NCBI GenBank assembly: GCA_947645535.1
Contig: CANSDD010000005.1
Coordinates: forward strand, 1-29,564
Source: an uncultured Mycoplasmatota bacterium
GTDB taxonomy: Bacteria > Bacillota_I > Bacilli_A > RF39 > UBA660
Reading direction: 5' to 3'
Length of the DNA: 29,564 nt
Both the position numbers and the translations under genes were made by a program. The notes under the pieces are model-generated. The model did not search any database and had not been told where the DNA came from. It was given only the letters and a program-made list of their open reading frames with translations. Below, one piece after another: positions 16,085 to 24,237 of this stretch; the stretch's first letter is position 1; every line of letters starts with the position of its first letter.

Positions 16085-16382
16085 GCAAATATACTAACTT
16101 TTATTCATCACGTTTAAAATAGAAATATATTTTGTTAATGATATGATTGCATTTTCATTTGGAAGATATATTTTATCTTCATCATTATAAATTAGTGCAA
16201 CTAAGGTTATTCTTCTTATTACTAACTATAATCTTGTGTGGTTCTTGAACACTTAAATTTTTTTTATCAAATTTAATCAAATGTCCATCAATAAATTGAA
16301 CTTCTAAATTACCCATACTCACTTTCATTTTTAGTTTCTTTTTAATCTCACAAGGAAATTCTAGATTTTTGCTTGTTCGTTT
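16085..16382 (-). pseudogene. Frameshifted relic of a small regulator-like gene
   Basis: Leftward from 16382 an open segment of 66 codons reads NLEFPCEIKKKLKMKVSMGN then LEVQFIDGHLIKF and ends at 16185. The overlapping frame continues as RRITLVALIYNDEDKIYLPN then ENAIISLTKYISIL before a stop near 16085. The pattern fits one gene split by a frameshift near 16210. The first part faintly resembles AbrB/SpoVT DNA-binding domains (IPKEIRKKL...GD.LEI); this is a weak impression only. No good start codon or ribosome site. Confidence 0.35.
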
Positions 16383-16414
16383 TCATAAAATTTCATCAAC
16401 CCCTTTAAACAATG

Positions 16415-16442
16415 AAAAAAGCCCATAATATCAAATATTATG
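16415..16442 (-). terminator. Terminator of tRNA-Leu
   Basis: Stem CATAATAT / ATATTATG (16424-16431 with 16435-16442, 3-nt loop) followed leftward by GGGCTTTTTT. A second small hairpin (AAAAGT / ACTTTT, 16454-16469) lies between it and the tRNA. Confidence 0.7.
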
Positions 16443-16486
16443 AACTTTATATAAGTTAATCGCAAAAGTGCGACTTTTAACCTCAA

Positions 16487-16575
16487 TGGTGCCTAAGGCC
16501 GGACTTGAACCGGCACGGGATTTGACTCCCGCAGGATTTTAAGTCCTGTGCGTCTACCAATTTCGCCACTCAGGC
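16487..16575 (-). tRNA. tRNA-Leu (UAA)
   Basis: 89-nt class II tRNA: acceptor GCCTGAG / CTTAGGC, discriminator A, encoded CCA, anticodon loop CTTAAAA (anticodon TAA) and a variable arm. It is a separate unit from the six-tRNA operon, with its own promoter and terminator. Confidence 0.97.
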
Positions 16576-16597
16576 ATTTCTTTTCAAGAACATTATT

Positions 16598-16625
16598 ATT
16601 ATATCATATTTTTTCACTTTTTCAA
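16598..16625 (-). promoter_or_regulatory. Promoter of tRNA-Leu
   Basis: TTGAAA (16625-16620), 16-base spacer and an extended -10 TGATATAAT (16606-16598). The tRNA starts 23 bases further on. Confidence 0.65.
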
Positions 16626-16643
16626 TACTTTTTTGTAATTTGG

Positions 16644-16847
16644 TTAAATTTTTTTAATTCTGTTCTTTTTTACCAAAATTTCGCTACGTTTTTCCTTTTC
16701 TTGATTATTGATAATTTTTAATAATACTATTCCGAAATTTACTATTGATAAACCGATAAATAAAAATGAAAAATCATTCCATAGTAATATACCAATTAAC
16801 AATAATATAAAACTAATCAAATATCCTCTTTTCATTTTTGTTAACAT
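16644..16847 (-). CDS. Small two-helix membrane protein, 67 aa
   Basis: Two hydrophobic stretches (about residues 9-23 and 27-45) with a short turn between them are followed by a very basic tail (KKNRIKKI). I do not recognise it. Support for a real gene is the ribosome site GAGTGAT before the ATG and a TGATATAAT promoter 27 bases upstream. A cytoplasmic positive tail is inferred. Downstream it runs into the promoter of tRNA-Leu. Confidence 0.6.
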   Translation of the reverse strand: MLTKMKRGYLISFILLLIGILLWNDFSFLFIGLSIVNFGIVLLKIINNQEKEKRSEILVKKNRIKKI

Positions 16848-16873
16848 TTTATCACTCTTTCATCGCTAACAAT

Positions 16874-16901
16874 ATTATATCACAACTTTAAAATAGTACA
16901 A
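16874..16901 (-). promoter_or_regulatory. Promoter of the 67-aa membrane protein gene
   Basis: TTGTAC (16901-16896), 16-base spacer and an extended -10 TGATATAAT (16882-16874), immediately after the terminator-like hairpin at 16906-16927. Confidence 0.55.
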
Positions 16902-16927
16902 AATAAAAGGACCTATAAAGTCCCTTT
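16897..16927 (-). terminator. Terminator-like hairpin at the end of the candidate ncRNA
   Basis: AAAGGGAC / GTCCTTT (one bulged G) read leftward from 16927, followed by TTTATTTTG. No leftward protein gene ends here, which implies that the upstream 1 kb is transcribed. Confidence 0.6.
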
Positions 16928-17862
16928 AGACTGAATCGACATTAGACGAATGTGCTACCTAACCCCTTAGATAGTCTTTTATAGTTTTACTAAATATTTA
17001 TGAAAATATCTTTATTTTCATAATAAATAGAGAATTGTATTTCACAATCTCAGTCATATAAACTAAAATCATATTTTATATGACATAAGAGGTAAAGTGT
17101 AGACTAAAAATTTCAATACCATTATATTGGCACAACCAATCTCCTATAGTTATATAATATAATAGCTACTCTAGTAAATGATTTCCATGGATTTAATCAT
17201 ATACCTCATATTCACTTTAAAAATTATAAATTCTGCCATATTTATAGAAATATTATTTCTTGCTTATACTAGTATATTTTCTTATTTTAATCTTACTTTA
17301 TTTATCAGAAAAACTATCAATCTAATCGTTATCCTTTTAGAGGAATAGAATCGCATCAAATATCAGTAAAATTTTATAATTTATTCTATACCAATATATT
17401 TCAATGTGCATATTATAAAAATACAAATCGTTTTTTTATAATATTTTCATATAGTAGTCTCATATTATTAGTTAAAATATCTGTGACTCTTCTAAAATAA
17501 TCCAATCTACAAGGACTACTTGCAATCATATAGATATCTTGATTTCATATTCTAGTGTTTATATGTAAAAATACATTTTCCATATTTGCTACTATTTTCT
17601 ATTTCTAAAATATTTCCAAACTAGAATTTTTTTAATATAACTCTAGAAAAATTTGTCGATTCATTCACAAATTCTAATAAATCTATTAAATCCATTAGAA
17701 TTGCACCCAATAATAAAGATATTTCTTATTATTATAACTCACCAATTAGTTATATATAATTGGATTTTATAATTTCTTTCTAGAATTATTTAAAATTTAA
17801 ATTCTTATTTATAATTATTATCCGCTTATAATATTTTTAAGCCTACTTGTACTCTCCTCTCT
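16897..17862 (-). ncRNA. Candidate large structured noncoding RNA, about 0.97 kb
   Basis: No gene-length frame is open here. A leftward unit is outlined by a TGCTATAAT extended -10 (17877-17869) and a hairpin with U-rich tail (16927-16897). Between them lie many inverted repeats: 17824/17842 (5 bp), 17742-17763 (7 bp), 17709-17733 (8-9 bp), 17670-17702 (9 bp), 17508-17524 (6 bp), 17410-17444 (12 bp), 17342-17392 (9 of 10), 17246-17260 (6 bp), 17053-17084 (10 bp), 16998-17023 (11 bp), 16955-16974 (8 bp) and 16939-16953 (5 bp). Several pair fully only in the leftward transcript, where a mismatch becomes G-U. Size and tRNA proximity recall the large RNA classes GOLLD and ROOL, but I cannot assign a class. 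AT-richness inflates chance repeats. Confidence 0.45.
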
Positions 17863-17868
17863 ATTTTG

Positions 17869-17877
17869 ATTATAGCA
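17869..17877 (-). promoter_or_regulatory. Extended -10 promoter of the candidate ncRNA
   Basis: TGCTATAAT read leftward. TTGTCA lies upstream at 17893-17888 but only 13 bases away, so recognition would rest on the extended -10. It is about 30 bases past the ligA terminator, so the transcript would be independent of ligA. Confidence 0.5.
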
Positions 17878-17908
17878 TGTCCTTTTTTGACAATCTATAA
17901 TAAAATGT

Positions 17909-17933
17909 AAAAAAATGTCATTATTGACATTTT
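17909..17933 (-). terminator. Terminator of ligA
   Basis: Perfect 9-bp stem AAAATGTCA / TGACATTTT (17912-17920 with 17925-17933, 4-nt loop) and a run of U residues leftward. 47 bases past the ligA stop. Confidence 0.85.
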
Positions 17934-17979
17934 ATTTTACAGTAGCAATACACAAAATTTATATACACTATATTTTTTA

Positions 17980-19962
17980 CTATTTTAACATATCTAAAAA
18001 GTCAGATTCTGTCCAAATAGTTATTCCTAAACTCTTAGCTTTATCATATTTACTTCCAGGATTTGCACCAACTACAACAACATCAGTTTTAGAACTTACA
18101 GTACTAGAAGTTTTTCCACCTACTGCTTCAATTTTTTCTTTTGCTTCTTCTCTTGTAATACTTTCTAAACTACCTGTCAATACAAATGTTTTTCCCTCAA
18201 ATTCTTCTTTTGCAGAAACTTCTTTTCCCAAATAACTCATATTAACTCCAGTATTACGAAGTAATTCTACTATTCTTCTATTATTTTCATCATTAAAATA
18301 ATCAACTACACTTTTCGCAATCATTGCTCCTATATCATATATATTTACTAATTCTTCATATTGTGCTTCTTCTAAAATGTCCATTGTTTTGAAATAACTA
18401 GCCAATATTTTTGCTGTCTTTTTTCCAACATGACGAATACCAAGAGCAAATATTAATCGCTCTAATGAATTATTTTTACTTTCCTCTATACCATCTAATA
18501 AATTTTGGATACTTTTTGTTCCAAAACCTTCTAATTCCATCAATTCTTCTTTATAATTTTTTAACGAATAATAATCCGAAAAACTTTTTAAGTATCCCAT
18601 ATTATAAAAATCTTCTACAATACTATCTCCAAATCCTTCTATATTCATTGCATCTCTGCTTGCATAATGAATAAGTCCTTCTATTTTTTTTGCATCACAA
18701 TGTTCATTTTTACAATAATAAGCTGCTTCCTTTTCTTTTTTTACTAATAAGCTTCCGCAAATTGGACAATTTTTTGTCATTTCAAAAGGAATTTCATTTC
18801 CAGTTCTTCTCTCTTCTAATACCCTAACGACTTCTGGAATAACATCTCCTGCTTTTTTTATCGATACAATATCACCTATACGAATATTTTTTGATAAAAC
18901 ATAATCTTCGTTGTGCAAAGTTGTTTTAGAAATTGTAGATCCCGCTAAAGTAACGGGCTCTAAAATTGCATTTGGTGTTACTTGTCCAGTTCTTCCAACA
19001 CTAAATTTTATATCACGAAGCTTAGTATATACTTCCATTGCTGGAAATTTGTAGGCTGTTGCCCACCTTGGATATTTTGCTGTAAAACCTAACTTATGTT
19101 GTTCATTCAAATCATCAAGCTTAATTACAATTCCATCTATTTCATATGGTAATTGATTTCTATTTTCTGTCCATTCTGCTATAAAATCTAATAATTCACT
19201 AATATTATTTACTTTTCTAATATTGGGATTTACTGTAAAACCTAACTTCTTCATATATTCTAATGCTTGATTATGACTATAAATACCATATTCTGTTGCA
19301 TTAGGAAGATGATATAAAAAACTAGATAAATTCCTACTAGCAGCTATTTTAGGATCCAATTGTCTTACACTTCCAGCTGCTGCATTTCTTGGATTAGCAA
19401 ATAAATCCATTTCATTTCTAGCACGTTCTTCATTTAAGGTTTTAAATGATTCTTTAGGCATATAAATTTCGCCACGAACTTCTATATCAATCGGCTCTGT
19501 TAATGTTAATGGAATATTTTTTATTGTTCTTACATTATGTGTAATATCTTCTCCAGTTATTCCATCTCCTCTAGTCGCACCTCTTATTAGCTTTCCTTCT
19601 TTATATAATAAAGAGACTGATAAGCCATCTATCTTTAATTCACAAACATACTTAGGATTAGAAACTTCTTTTCTTACTCTTTCATCAAATGCTACTATTT
19701 CGCTTTCATTAAATACATTGCTAAGAGATAACATAGGAATTTCATGAGTTACTTTATCAAAACCTTCTACTGCCTCGCCCCCTACTCTTACTGTAGGAGA
19801 ATTTGGACGTTTAAATTCAGGATACTTTTCCTCTAATTTTATTAGTTCTTTCAAATATTTATCATATTCCTGATCTGTTATTGTGGGTTTATCCAAAACA
19901 TAATATTCATAACTTGCTTTATTTAAAATCTCTATAATTTCATCTATACGATCTTGCACCAT
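17980..19962 (-). CDS. ligA: NAD-dependent DNA ligase
   Basis: LigA seals nicks during replication and repair using NAD. The 660-aa protein has the N-terminal Ia domain (YYVLDKPTITDQEYD), the adenylation lysine in CELKIDGLSV (Lys110), the OB fold and a four-cysteine zinc finger (CPICG...YYCKNEHC, near 400-425). Helix-hairpin-helix repeats follow (ALGIRHVGKKTAKIL), then a C-terminal BRCT domain (about 580-660, FVLTGSLESITREEA). Length is typical. The ATG at 19962 follows GGTGAT. Single gene with its own promoter and terminator. Confidence 0.98.
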   Translation of the reverse strand: MVQDRIDEIIEILNKASYEYYVLDKPTITDQEYDKYLKELIKLEEKYPEFKRPNSPTVRVGGEAVEGFDKVTHEIPMLSLSNVFNESEIVAFDERVRKEVSNPKYVCELKIDGLSVSLLYKEGKLIRGATRGDGITGEDITHNVRTIKNIPLTLTEPIDIEVRGEIYMPKESFKTLNEERARNEMDLFANPRNAAAGSVRQLDPKIAASRNLSSFLYHLPNATEYGIYSHNQALEYMKKLGFTVNPNIRKVNNISELLDFIAEWTENRNQLPYEIDGIVIKLDDLNEQHKLGFTAKYPRWATAYKFPAMEVYTKLRDIKFSVGRTGQVTPNAILEPVTLAGSTISKTTLHNEDYVLSKNIRIGDIVSIKKAGDVIPEVVRVLEERRTGNEIPFEMTKNCPICGSLLVKKEKEAAYYCKNEHCDAKKIEGLIHYASRDAMNIEGFGDSIVEDFYNMGYLKSFSDYYSLKNYKEELMELEGFGTKSIQNLLDGIEESKNNSLERLIFALGIRHVGKKTAKILASYFKTMDILEEAQYEELVNIYDIGAMIAKSVVDYFNDENNRRIVELLRNTGVNMSYLGKEVSAKEEFEGKTFVLTGSLESITREEAKEKIEAVGGKTSSTVSSKTDVVVVGANPGSKYDKAKSLGITIWTESDFLDMLK

Positions 19963-20277
19963 ATTATCACCATAATCATTATATCATATCCTTAACTTTT
20001 GCTTGAACTATTTTTCACTTTATATAGAAAATTATTTCATACAAATTCCAATTTATGGTAAAATAGGATTTATTAAGATATGTACTATTTTATATATTTT
20101 TTTTATAATTTTATTTTTAAATATACTGTAATATCTAAAAAAAGTTTGTTTTAAGTCATATTTTCGCAATATTTGAAGAAAAAAGGGTTAAAAAAAGACT
20201 ATTTCAGACTAAACTAAAAAGTTACAATTCATTATAAGCTACAATAATGGTATATTATTTAGTAAGGTGTGTGGTTT
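19963..20277. other. 315-base divergent intergenic region
   Basis: Holds the ligA promoter (TGATATAAT, 19986-19978) and the control region of the XRE gene. A rightward TGGTATATT at 20248-20256 is a possible but tightly placed -10. The middle (20040-20200) is featureless AT-rich DNA with no frame or convincing structure. Confidence 0.4.
19978..19986 (-). promoter_or_regulatory. Extended -10 promoter of ligA
   Basis: TGATATAAT read leftward, 16 bases before the start codon; a very short leader is implied. No clear -35. Confidence 0.5.
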
Positions 20278-20523
20278 ATGCAATTTAAAAGACTAAAGGA
20301 CTTAAGAGAAGATCACGATTATACCCAAACAGAATTAGCTGATAAGTTAGGAATCTCTCAGAGAGGATATTCCCATTATGAAAAAGGAGATAATGATATT
20401 CCTACTGAAATATTAATTCGTCTTTCTCAAATTTATGGAACTTCTACTGATTATATTTTAGGACTCAGTAATCAACGGGTAAAAGAACGTCAAAAATCTG
20501 AAAAAGATAAAATACAAATGTGA
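20278..20523 (+). CDS. XRE-family transcriptional regulator
   Basis: An 81-aa Cro/C1-type protein. The helix-turn-helix is textbook: KDLREDHDYTQTELADKLGI then SQRGYSHYEKGDNDIPTEIL and LSQIYGTSTDYILGL (about residues 5-65), with a charged tail. An in-frame GTG at 20269 is rejected because AAGGTG lies 8 bases before the ATG at 20278. It stands alone, followed by a very strong terminator. Targets are unknown. Confidence 0.9.
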   Translation: MQFKRLKDLREDHDYTQTELADKLGISQRGYSHYEKGDNDIPTEILIRLSQIYGTSTDYILGLSNQRVKERQKSEKDKIQM

Positions 20524-20926
20524 AAAAAAATTCATTTTTTAAACGTTTTCTTTGTCAAAAGCCAAGTAAAAAACTTAGGTAATAGAATGAATAAAGATGA
20601 TTTCTGTTCAATATAGAAATCATCTTTTTCAATTTCACTAATATTTATAATTCAATAAAGTCTTGTTTTAAATATATTTTAATAGATATATTTCTCTCAC
20701 CATCTAATCTTTTGAAACATAGATTTTTGAATATTGTATTTGTTGTATTCTATCCTCACTAATCATTTTTGTATTGATATTGTATTTTTAAAATAAATCA
20801 CTTGAAATTTTTTATAATTTTTATACTCTTTAATCAATTTAATAGTTTTCTGATACTATAATATTCTTTCACAATAAACCTATAATGAGATTTTATTTGT
20901 GCTCTTTATAGATTGCATTTTATTTC
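20524..20926. other. 403-base region after the XRE gene
   Basis: Contains the XRE terminator (20593-20629). The remaining 300 bases up to the galU stop are AT-rich with no credible frame. A bulged inverted repeat CACAATAAA / TTTATTTGTG (20871-20901) might act at the end of the galU transcript. Confidence 0.4.
20593..20629 (+). terminator. Strong terminator of the XRE gene
   Basis: Perfect 13-bp stem (20593-20605 with 20615-20627, AAAGATGATTTCT arm, 9-nt loop) running into a five-U tract. Confidence 0.85.
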
Positions 20927-21793
20927 TTAATTATCTTTATTTACAAATTCATTTAGATATTTATTCATTTGTTTTTTTAAATCTAGACGCTCAAGAGCAA
21001 ATTCAATATTGGCTTTTATATAACCAAATTGATTTCCAACATCATAATATTTTCCATTTAATTTACAAGCATAAAATGTTTGTTTTTTCATAAGTGATAA
21101 TAAAGCATCTGTTAGCAAATATTCACCATTTACTAAATTTAAATTTTCCAGTTCTTCAAATATTTCCGGTTTTAATATATATCTTCCTAATGTTCCATCT
21201 TTACTAGGCGCCTCTTCTAGCTTTGGTTTTTCTACTAATCCTTTTACTTTAAGTGAAAAAAAGTCTTCATATTCTATAATACCTTTTTGGGGTATCAAAT
21301 AATTATCTAATTCTTCTGCACAAAGTACATTACAATCATATTTTTCATATACATCTATCATTTGTTTTAAACATGGAATTTCTGATTTTATGATATCATC
21401 CCCATAAAGAATGGCAAATGGCTCATCTCCAACAAATGTTTTAGCAAGTAATGCTGCATGTCCTGTACCAAGTGGTTCTCCTTGTCTTATATAATAAAAT
21501 TTAGCTAAATTAGAAATGCCTTTTATCATTTCTAATGTATTATTTTTGTTATTTCTTTTTAATCGTTCTTCCAATTCAAAACTTCGATCAAAATGATCTT
21601 CAATATTTCTTTTATATGGACTTGTAATAAATAATATTTCTTCTATTCCACTATTCACAGCTTCTTCTACAATATACTGAATGGTTGGTTTATCTATAAT
21701 TGGCAGCATTTCTTTTGCCATTGCTTTTGTTGCTGGCAAAAATCTAGTTCCCATTCCAGCTACTGGAATAATTGCTTTTCTAACCCTTTTCAT
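20927..21793 (-). CDS. galU: UTP-glucose-1-phosphate uridylyltransferase
   Basis: Makes UDP-glucose for cell-surface glycans and glycolipids. The 288-aa protein has the nucleotide-binding start IIPVAGMGTRFLPATKAMAK and the conserved segments GEPLGTGHAALLAK, ILYGDDII, GLVEKPK and GRYILKPEIFE. Length equals Bacillus GtaB. One usually conserved proline (KAMPKEMLP) is alanine here. The ATG follows AAGGAAAA, placed inside the end of the upstream 52-aa gene; the two are separated by two bases. Last gene of the pcrA operon. Confidence 0.96.
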   Translation of the reverse strand: MKRVRKAIIPVAGMGTRFLPATKAMAKEMLPIIDKPTIQYIVEEAVNSGIEEILFITSPYKRNIEDHFDRSFELEERLKRNNKNNTLEMIKGISNLAKFYYIRQGEPLGTGHAALLAKTFVGDEPFAILYGDDIIKSEIPCLKQMIDVYEKYDCNVLCAEELDNYLIPQKGIIEYEDFFSLKVKGLVEKPKLEEAPSKDGTLGRYILKPEIFEELENLNLVNGEYLLTDALLSLMKKQTFYACKLNGKYYDVGNQFGYIKANIEFALERLDLKKQMNKYLNEFVNKDN

Positions 21794-21795
21794 AG

Positions 21796-21954
21796 TTAAT
21801 TTTCCTTATTTAATGCACTATAAGTCAAAAAGAAAGTGCCCATTCCTACTGCTATTACAGCCATCCAAAATAATGGATTACTATGGTTTTCAAATACAAA
21901 TTCTTTAAATGGTTCTATCCATTCTTGCAACGTATCTAAAATATTTAATGTCAT
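21796..21954 (-). CDS. 52-aa single-pass membrane protein between pcrA and galU
   Basis: Starts MTLNILDTLQEWIEPFKEF and ends SALNKEN. The N-terminal half is an amphipathic helix and residues 29-47 form one transmembrane segment (FWMAVIAVGMGTFFLTYSA). The ATG at 21954 lies 9 bases past the pcrA stop with AGTGAT before it, and the stop is 2 bases before the galU start, whose ribosome site it contains. The tight packing argues that it is translated. Family not recognised; it may be a small membrane regulator or a coupling ORF for galU. Confidence 0.65.
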   Translation of the reverse strand: MTLNILDTLQEWIEPFKEFVFENHSNPLFWMAVIAVGMGTFFLTYSALNKEN

Positions 21955-21963
21955 AAATTATCA

Positions 21964-24051
21964 CTATACCTTTCTTAAACTTTTATGTCCTTTTAATACT
22001 TTTTTTATTCCATGTGGATGAGGAAATGCTACAGTTAAAATCTTAGGTTCAATTCCTAGTATTACTCCTGTTCCAAATACAGTATGATGAACTTTATCCC
22101 CAACCCCATATTCAATACTTTCGTCTATCATTTCTTCAAATTCTACAGGTTCATTAAAACTAATTATATCTTGATCTTTAGAAAGTAAATCTTCATTTAT
22201 TTCTTCTATAAAACGACTTGGCGGATTCGCATTATCCATTCCATATATTGTTCTTCGCTTTGCATTTACTAAGCATAATTCTTTTTTTGCTCTAGTAATC
22301 GCTACATAACAAAGACGTCTTTCTTCTTCTAAACTGTTACGGTCTAATAAAGAATTATTATGTGGAAAAATAGATTCTTCCATTCCAATTAAATATACAT
22401 AATCAAATTCTAAACCTTTTGCACTATGTACAGTCATTAGAGTTACAACATTATTATTATTTTTATGTTCTTCTATGTCAGATACTAAACTAATTTCCAT
22501 TAAAAATTCTTCCAAAGAAACAATTCCATTTCTCTCTTCGAAACTCTTTGTAATTGATTTAAACTCTTCTAGATTTTCTAGTCTTACTTCCGCTTCTATG
22601 GTATCTTCACTCACAAGTTCTTGTCTCATCCCTGTTTCATTTAATACTAAGTCAACAAGTTCTGTTAACGAACAATTTTCTGACTTTCCAATTAGTTTAT
22701 CCATCATATTTTTGAATTGTAACTCTTTTCCTGAATCAATTGCTTCATATAAACTAATTCCTTTTAAAGAGGCTTTTTCAGTTAAATTTTCTAATGTTTT
22801 TAATCCTATTCCTCTTTTCGGAACATTAATAACTCTAAGCAAACTAATATCATCATGCTGATTATATAATAATTTTAAATAGCAAATTAAATCTTTAATT
22901 TCCTTTCTATTATAGAAATAAAAGCTTCCAACTACTTTATATGGAATATTTTCTCTTAATAATGCTTCTTCCATATTTCTAGATTGAGCATTTGTGCGAT
23001 ATAAAACTGCTATTTCACTTTTTAGAACTTCTTTCTCAATTAAATTTCTAATTTCTTTTACTACATAATAGGCTTCATCTTTTTCGTCTAAACTACGATG
23101 ATATCCTATTTTTACACCTTCTTCATTTTGTGTCCATAAATTTTTTTCTTTTCTATCTTTGTTATTTTTTATAACATCATTCGCTGCTTTTAATATTGTT
23201 CCTGTAGAACGATAATTTTCCTCTAACATAATCACTTTTGCATCTGGATAGTCTTTTTCAAAATTTAAAATATTTTTATAATTTGCACCTCTAAAGCTAT
23301 AAATACTTTGATCATTATCTCCAACAACGCAAACATTTCTATATTTTGCACCCATCATTTTTATTATAATATATTGTGCTTCATTTGTATCTTGATATTC
23401 ATCTACTAAAATATATTTAAAGCGTTCTTGATATTTTTTTAATACATCTGGATACATTCTAAATAGTTGGGTAGGTAACATTAGTAAATCGTCAAAGTCT
23501 AAAGAGTTATTTATTTTTAGTTTTTGTTCATAACGGCGATATACTTCTACTACTTTCTCTTCAAAGTCTGTATTTGCATATTTTTGATATTCTTCTACTG
23601 TCATAAGTTCGTTTTTGGCACCACTAATTTTATTTTTTATAGCTCTTGGATTATATTCCTTAGGATCAAGATTTAGATCTTTCAATATTCTCTTAATCAG
23701 AGTTAATGAATCATCACTATCAATAATTGTAAAATTCGATTCGTACCCTAATTTTTCATAGTTTTCTCTCATAATAAGAACACCAAGTGAATGAAAGGTA
23801 GAAATTTGTATTTGATATGCCATTGGTCCTAATATGCCAATGACTCTTTCTTTCATTTCCTTCGCAGCTTTATTTGTAAATGTAATTGCTAAAATATTGT
23901 ATGGATTTATTTCATTTTGTTTTACTAAATAGGCAATCCTAGTTGTTAGCACTTTTGTTTTTCCACTTCCTGCTCCAGCTAACACCAGTAGCGGTCCACC
24001 AATTGTTTCTACTGCTTCTCTTTGCTTATCGTTTAATGTTTCTATATTCAT
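21964..24051 (-). CDS. pcrA: ATP-dependent DNA helicase PcrA/UvrD
   Basis: A superfamily 1A 3'-5' helicase for repair and rolling-circle replication. The 695-aa protein begins MNIETLNDKQREAVETIGGP and has the Walker A loop AGAGSGKT (25-32), DEYQDTNEAQ (motif II), GDNDQSIYSFRGA (III), LEENYRS (IV), TVHSAKGLEFDYVYL (V) and RRLCYVAITRAK (VI). The C-terminal region (about 640-690, GDKVHHTVFGTGVI) matches the PcrA tail. The frame is open upstream to 24168, but the ATG at 24051 has GGTGA 6 bases before it and aligns with the family start. Confidence 0.96.
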   Translation of the reverse strand: MNIETLNDKQREAVETIGGPLLVLAGAGSGKTKVLTTRIAYLVKQNEINPYNILAITFTNKAAKEMKERVIGILGPMAYQIQISTFHSLGVLIMRENYEKLGYESNFTIIDSDDSLTLIKRILKDLNLDPKEYNPRAIKNKISGAKNELMTVEEYQKYANTDFEEKVVEVYRRYEQKLKINNSLDFDDLLMLPTQLFRMYPDVLKKYQERFKYILVDEYQDTNEAQYIIIKMMGAKYRNVCVVGDNDQSIYSFRGANYKNILNFEKDYPDAKVIMLEENYRSTGTILKAANDVIKNNKDRKEKNLWTQNEEGVKIGYHRSLDEKDEAYYVVKEIRNLIEKEVLKSEIAVLYRTNAQSRNMEEALLRENIPYKVVGSFYFYNRKEIKDLICYLKLLYNQHDDISLLRVINVPKRGIGLKTLENLTEKASLKGISLYEAIDSGKELQFKNMMDKLIGKSENCSLTELVDLVLNETGMRQELVSEDTIEAEVRLENLEEFKSITKSFEERNGIVSLEEFLMEISLVSDIEEHKNNNNVVTLMTVHSAKGLEFDYVYLIGMEESIFPHNNSLLDRNSLEEERRLCYVAITRAKKELCLVNAKRRTIYGMDNANPPSRFIEEINEDLLSKDQDIISFNEPVEFEEMIDESIEYGVGDKVHHTVFGTGVILGIEPKILTVAFPHPHGIKKVLKGHKSLRKV

Positions 24052-24237
24052 ATGCTTCACCAATATTATCATAACATAAAAATACGTTCGGTAAAAGATT
24101 TTATGAAAAAGTTTATCACATTTGTTAATTGAAAAAGTAAGTTGAATAGTAAAATTTGTATTGTACAAGTTAGTATTGCAATTATCACATCTATAAATTT
24201 AGTAGTATAATAAAGTCTTGATATATTGTACCAATAA

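Larger units (their letters stand above)
15534..16414. other. 880-base relic zone upstream of the tRNA operon
   Basis: No intact gene. On the leftward strand there are fragments of at least two decayed reading frames (15694-15909 and about 16085-16382, listed separately). On the rightward strand 15976-16120 gives a short open stretch (IIYHTNNNRKEVTWLVHEVC...) that I do not recognise. Other items are a palindrome GATAGAT (3 nt) ATCTATC at 15997-16013, CCCCA / TGGGG around 15883-15898, and at 16067-16079 the 13-mer AAAAGTACAACTT, which recurs near the IS30 relic at 25644. Confidence 0.45.

Noticed and set aside
16185..16382. AbrB/SpoVT-type regulator as a firm assignment
   Set aside because: Only a loose pattern similarity in one broken frame; reported as an unassigned relic instead.
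24051..24168. Extended N-terminus for PcrA starting at 24168
   Set aside because: The extra 39 residues have no match to the family, while the ATG at 24051 has a ribosome site and the canonical helicase start.
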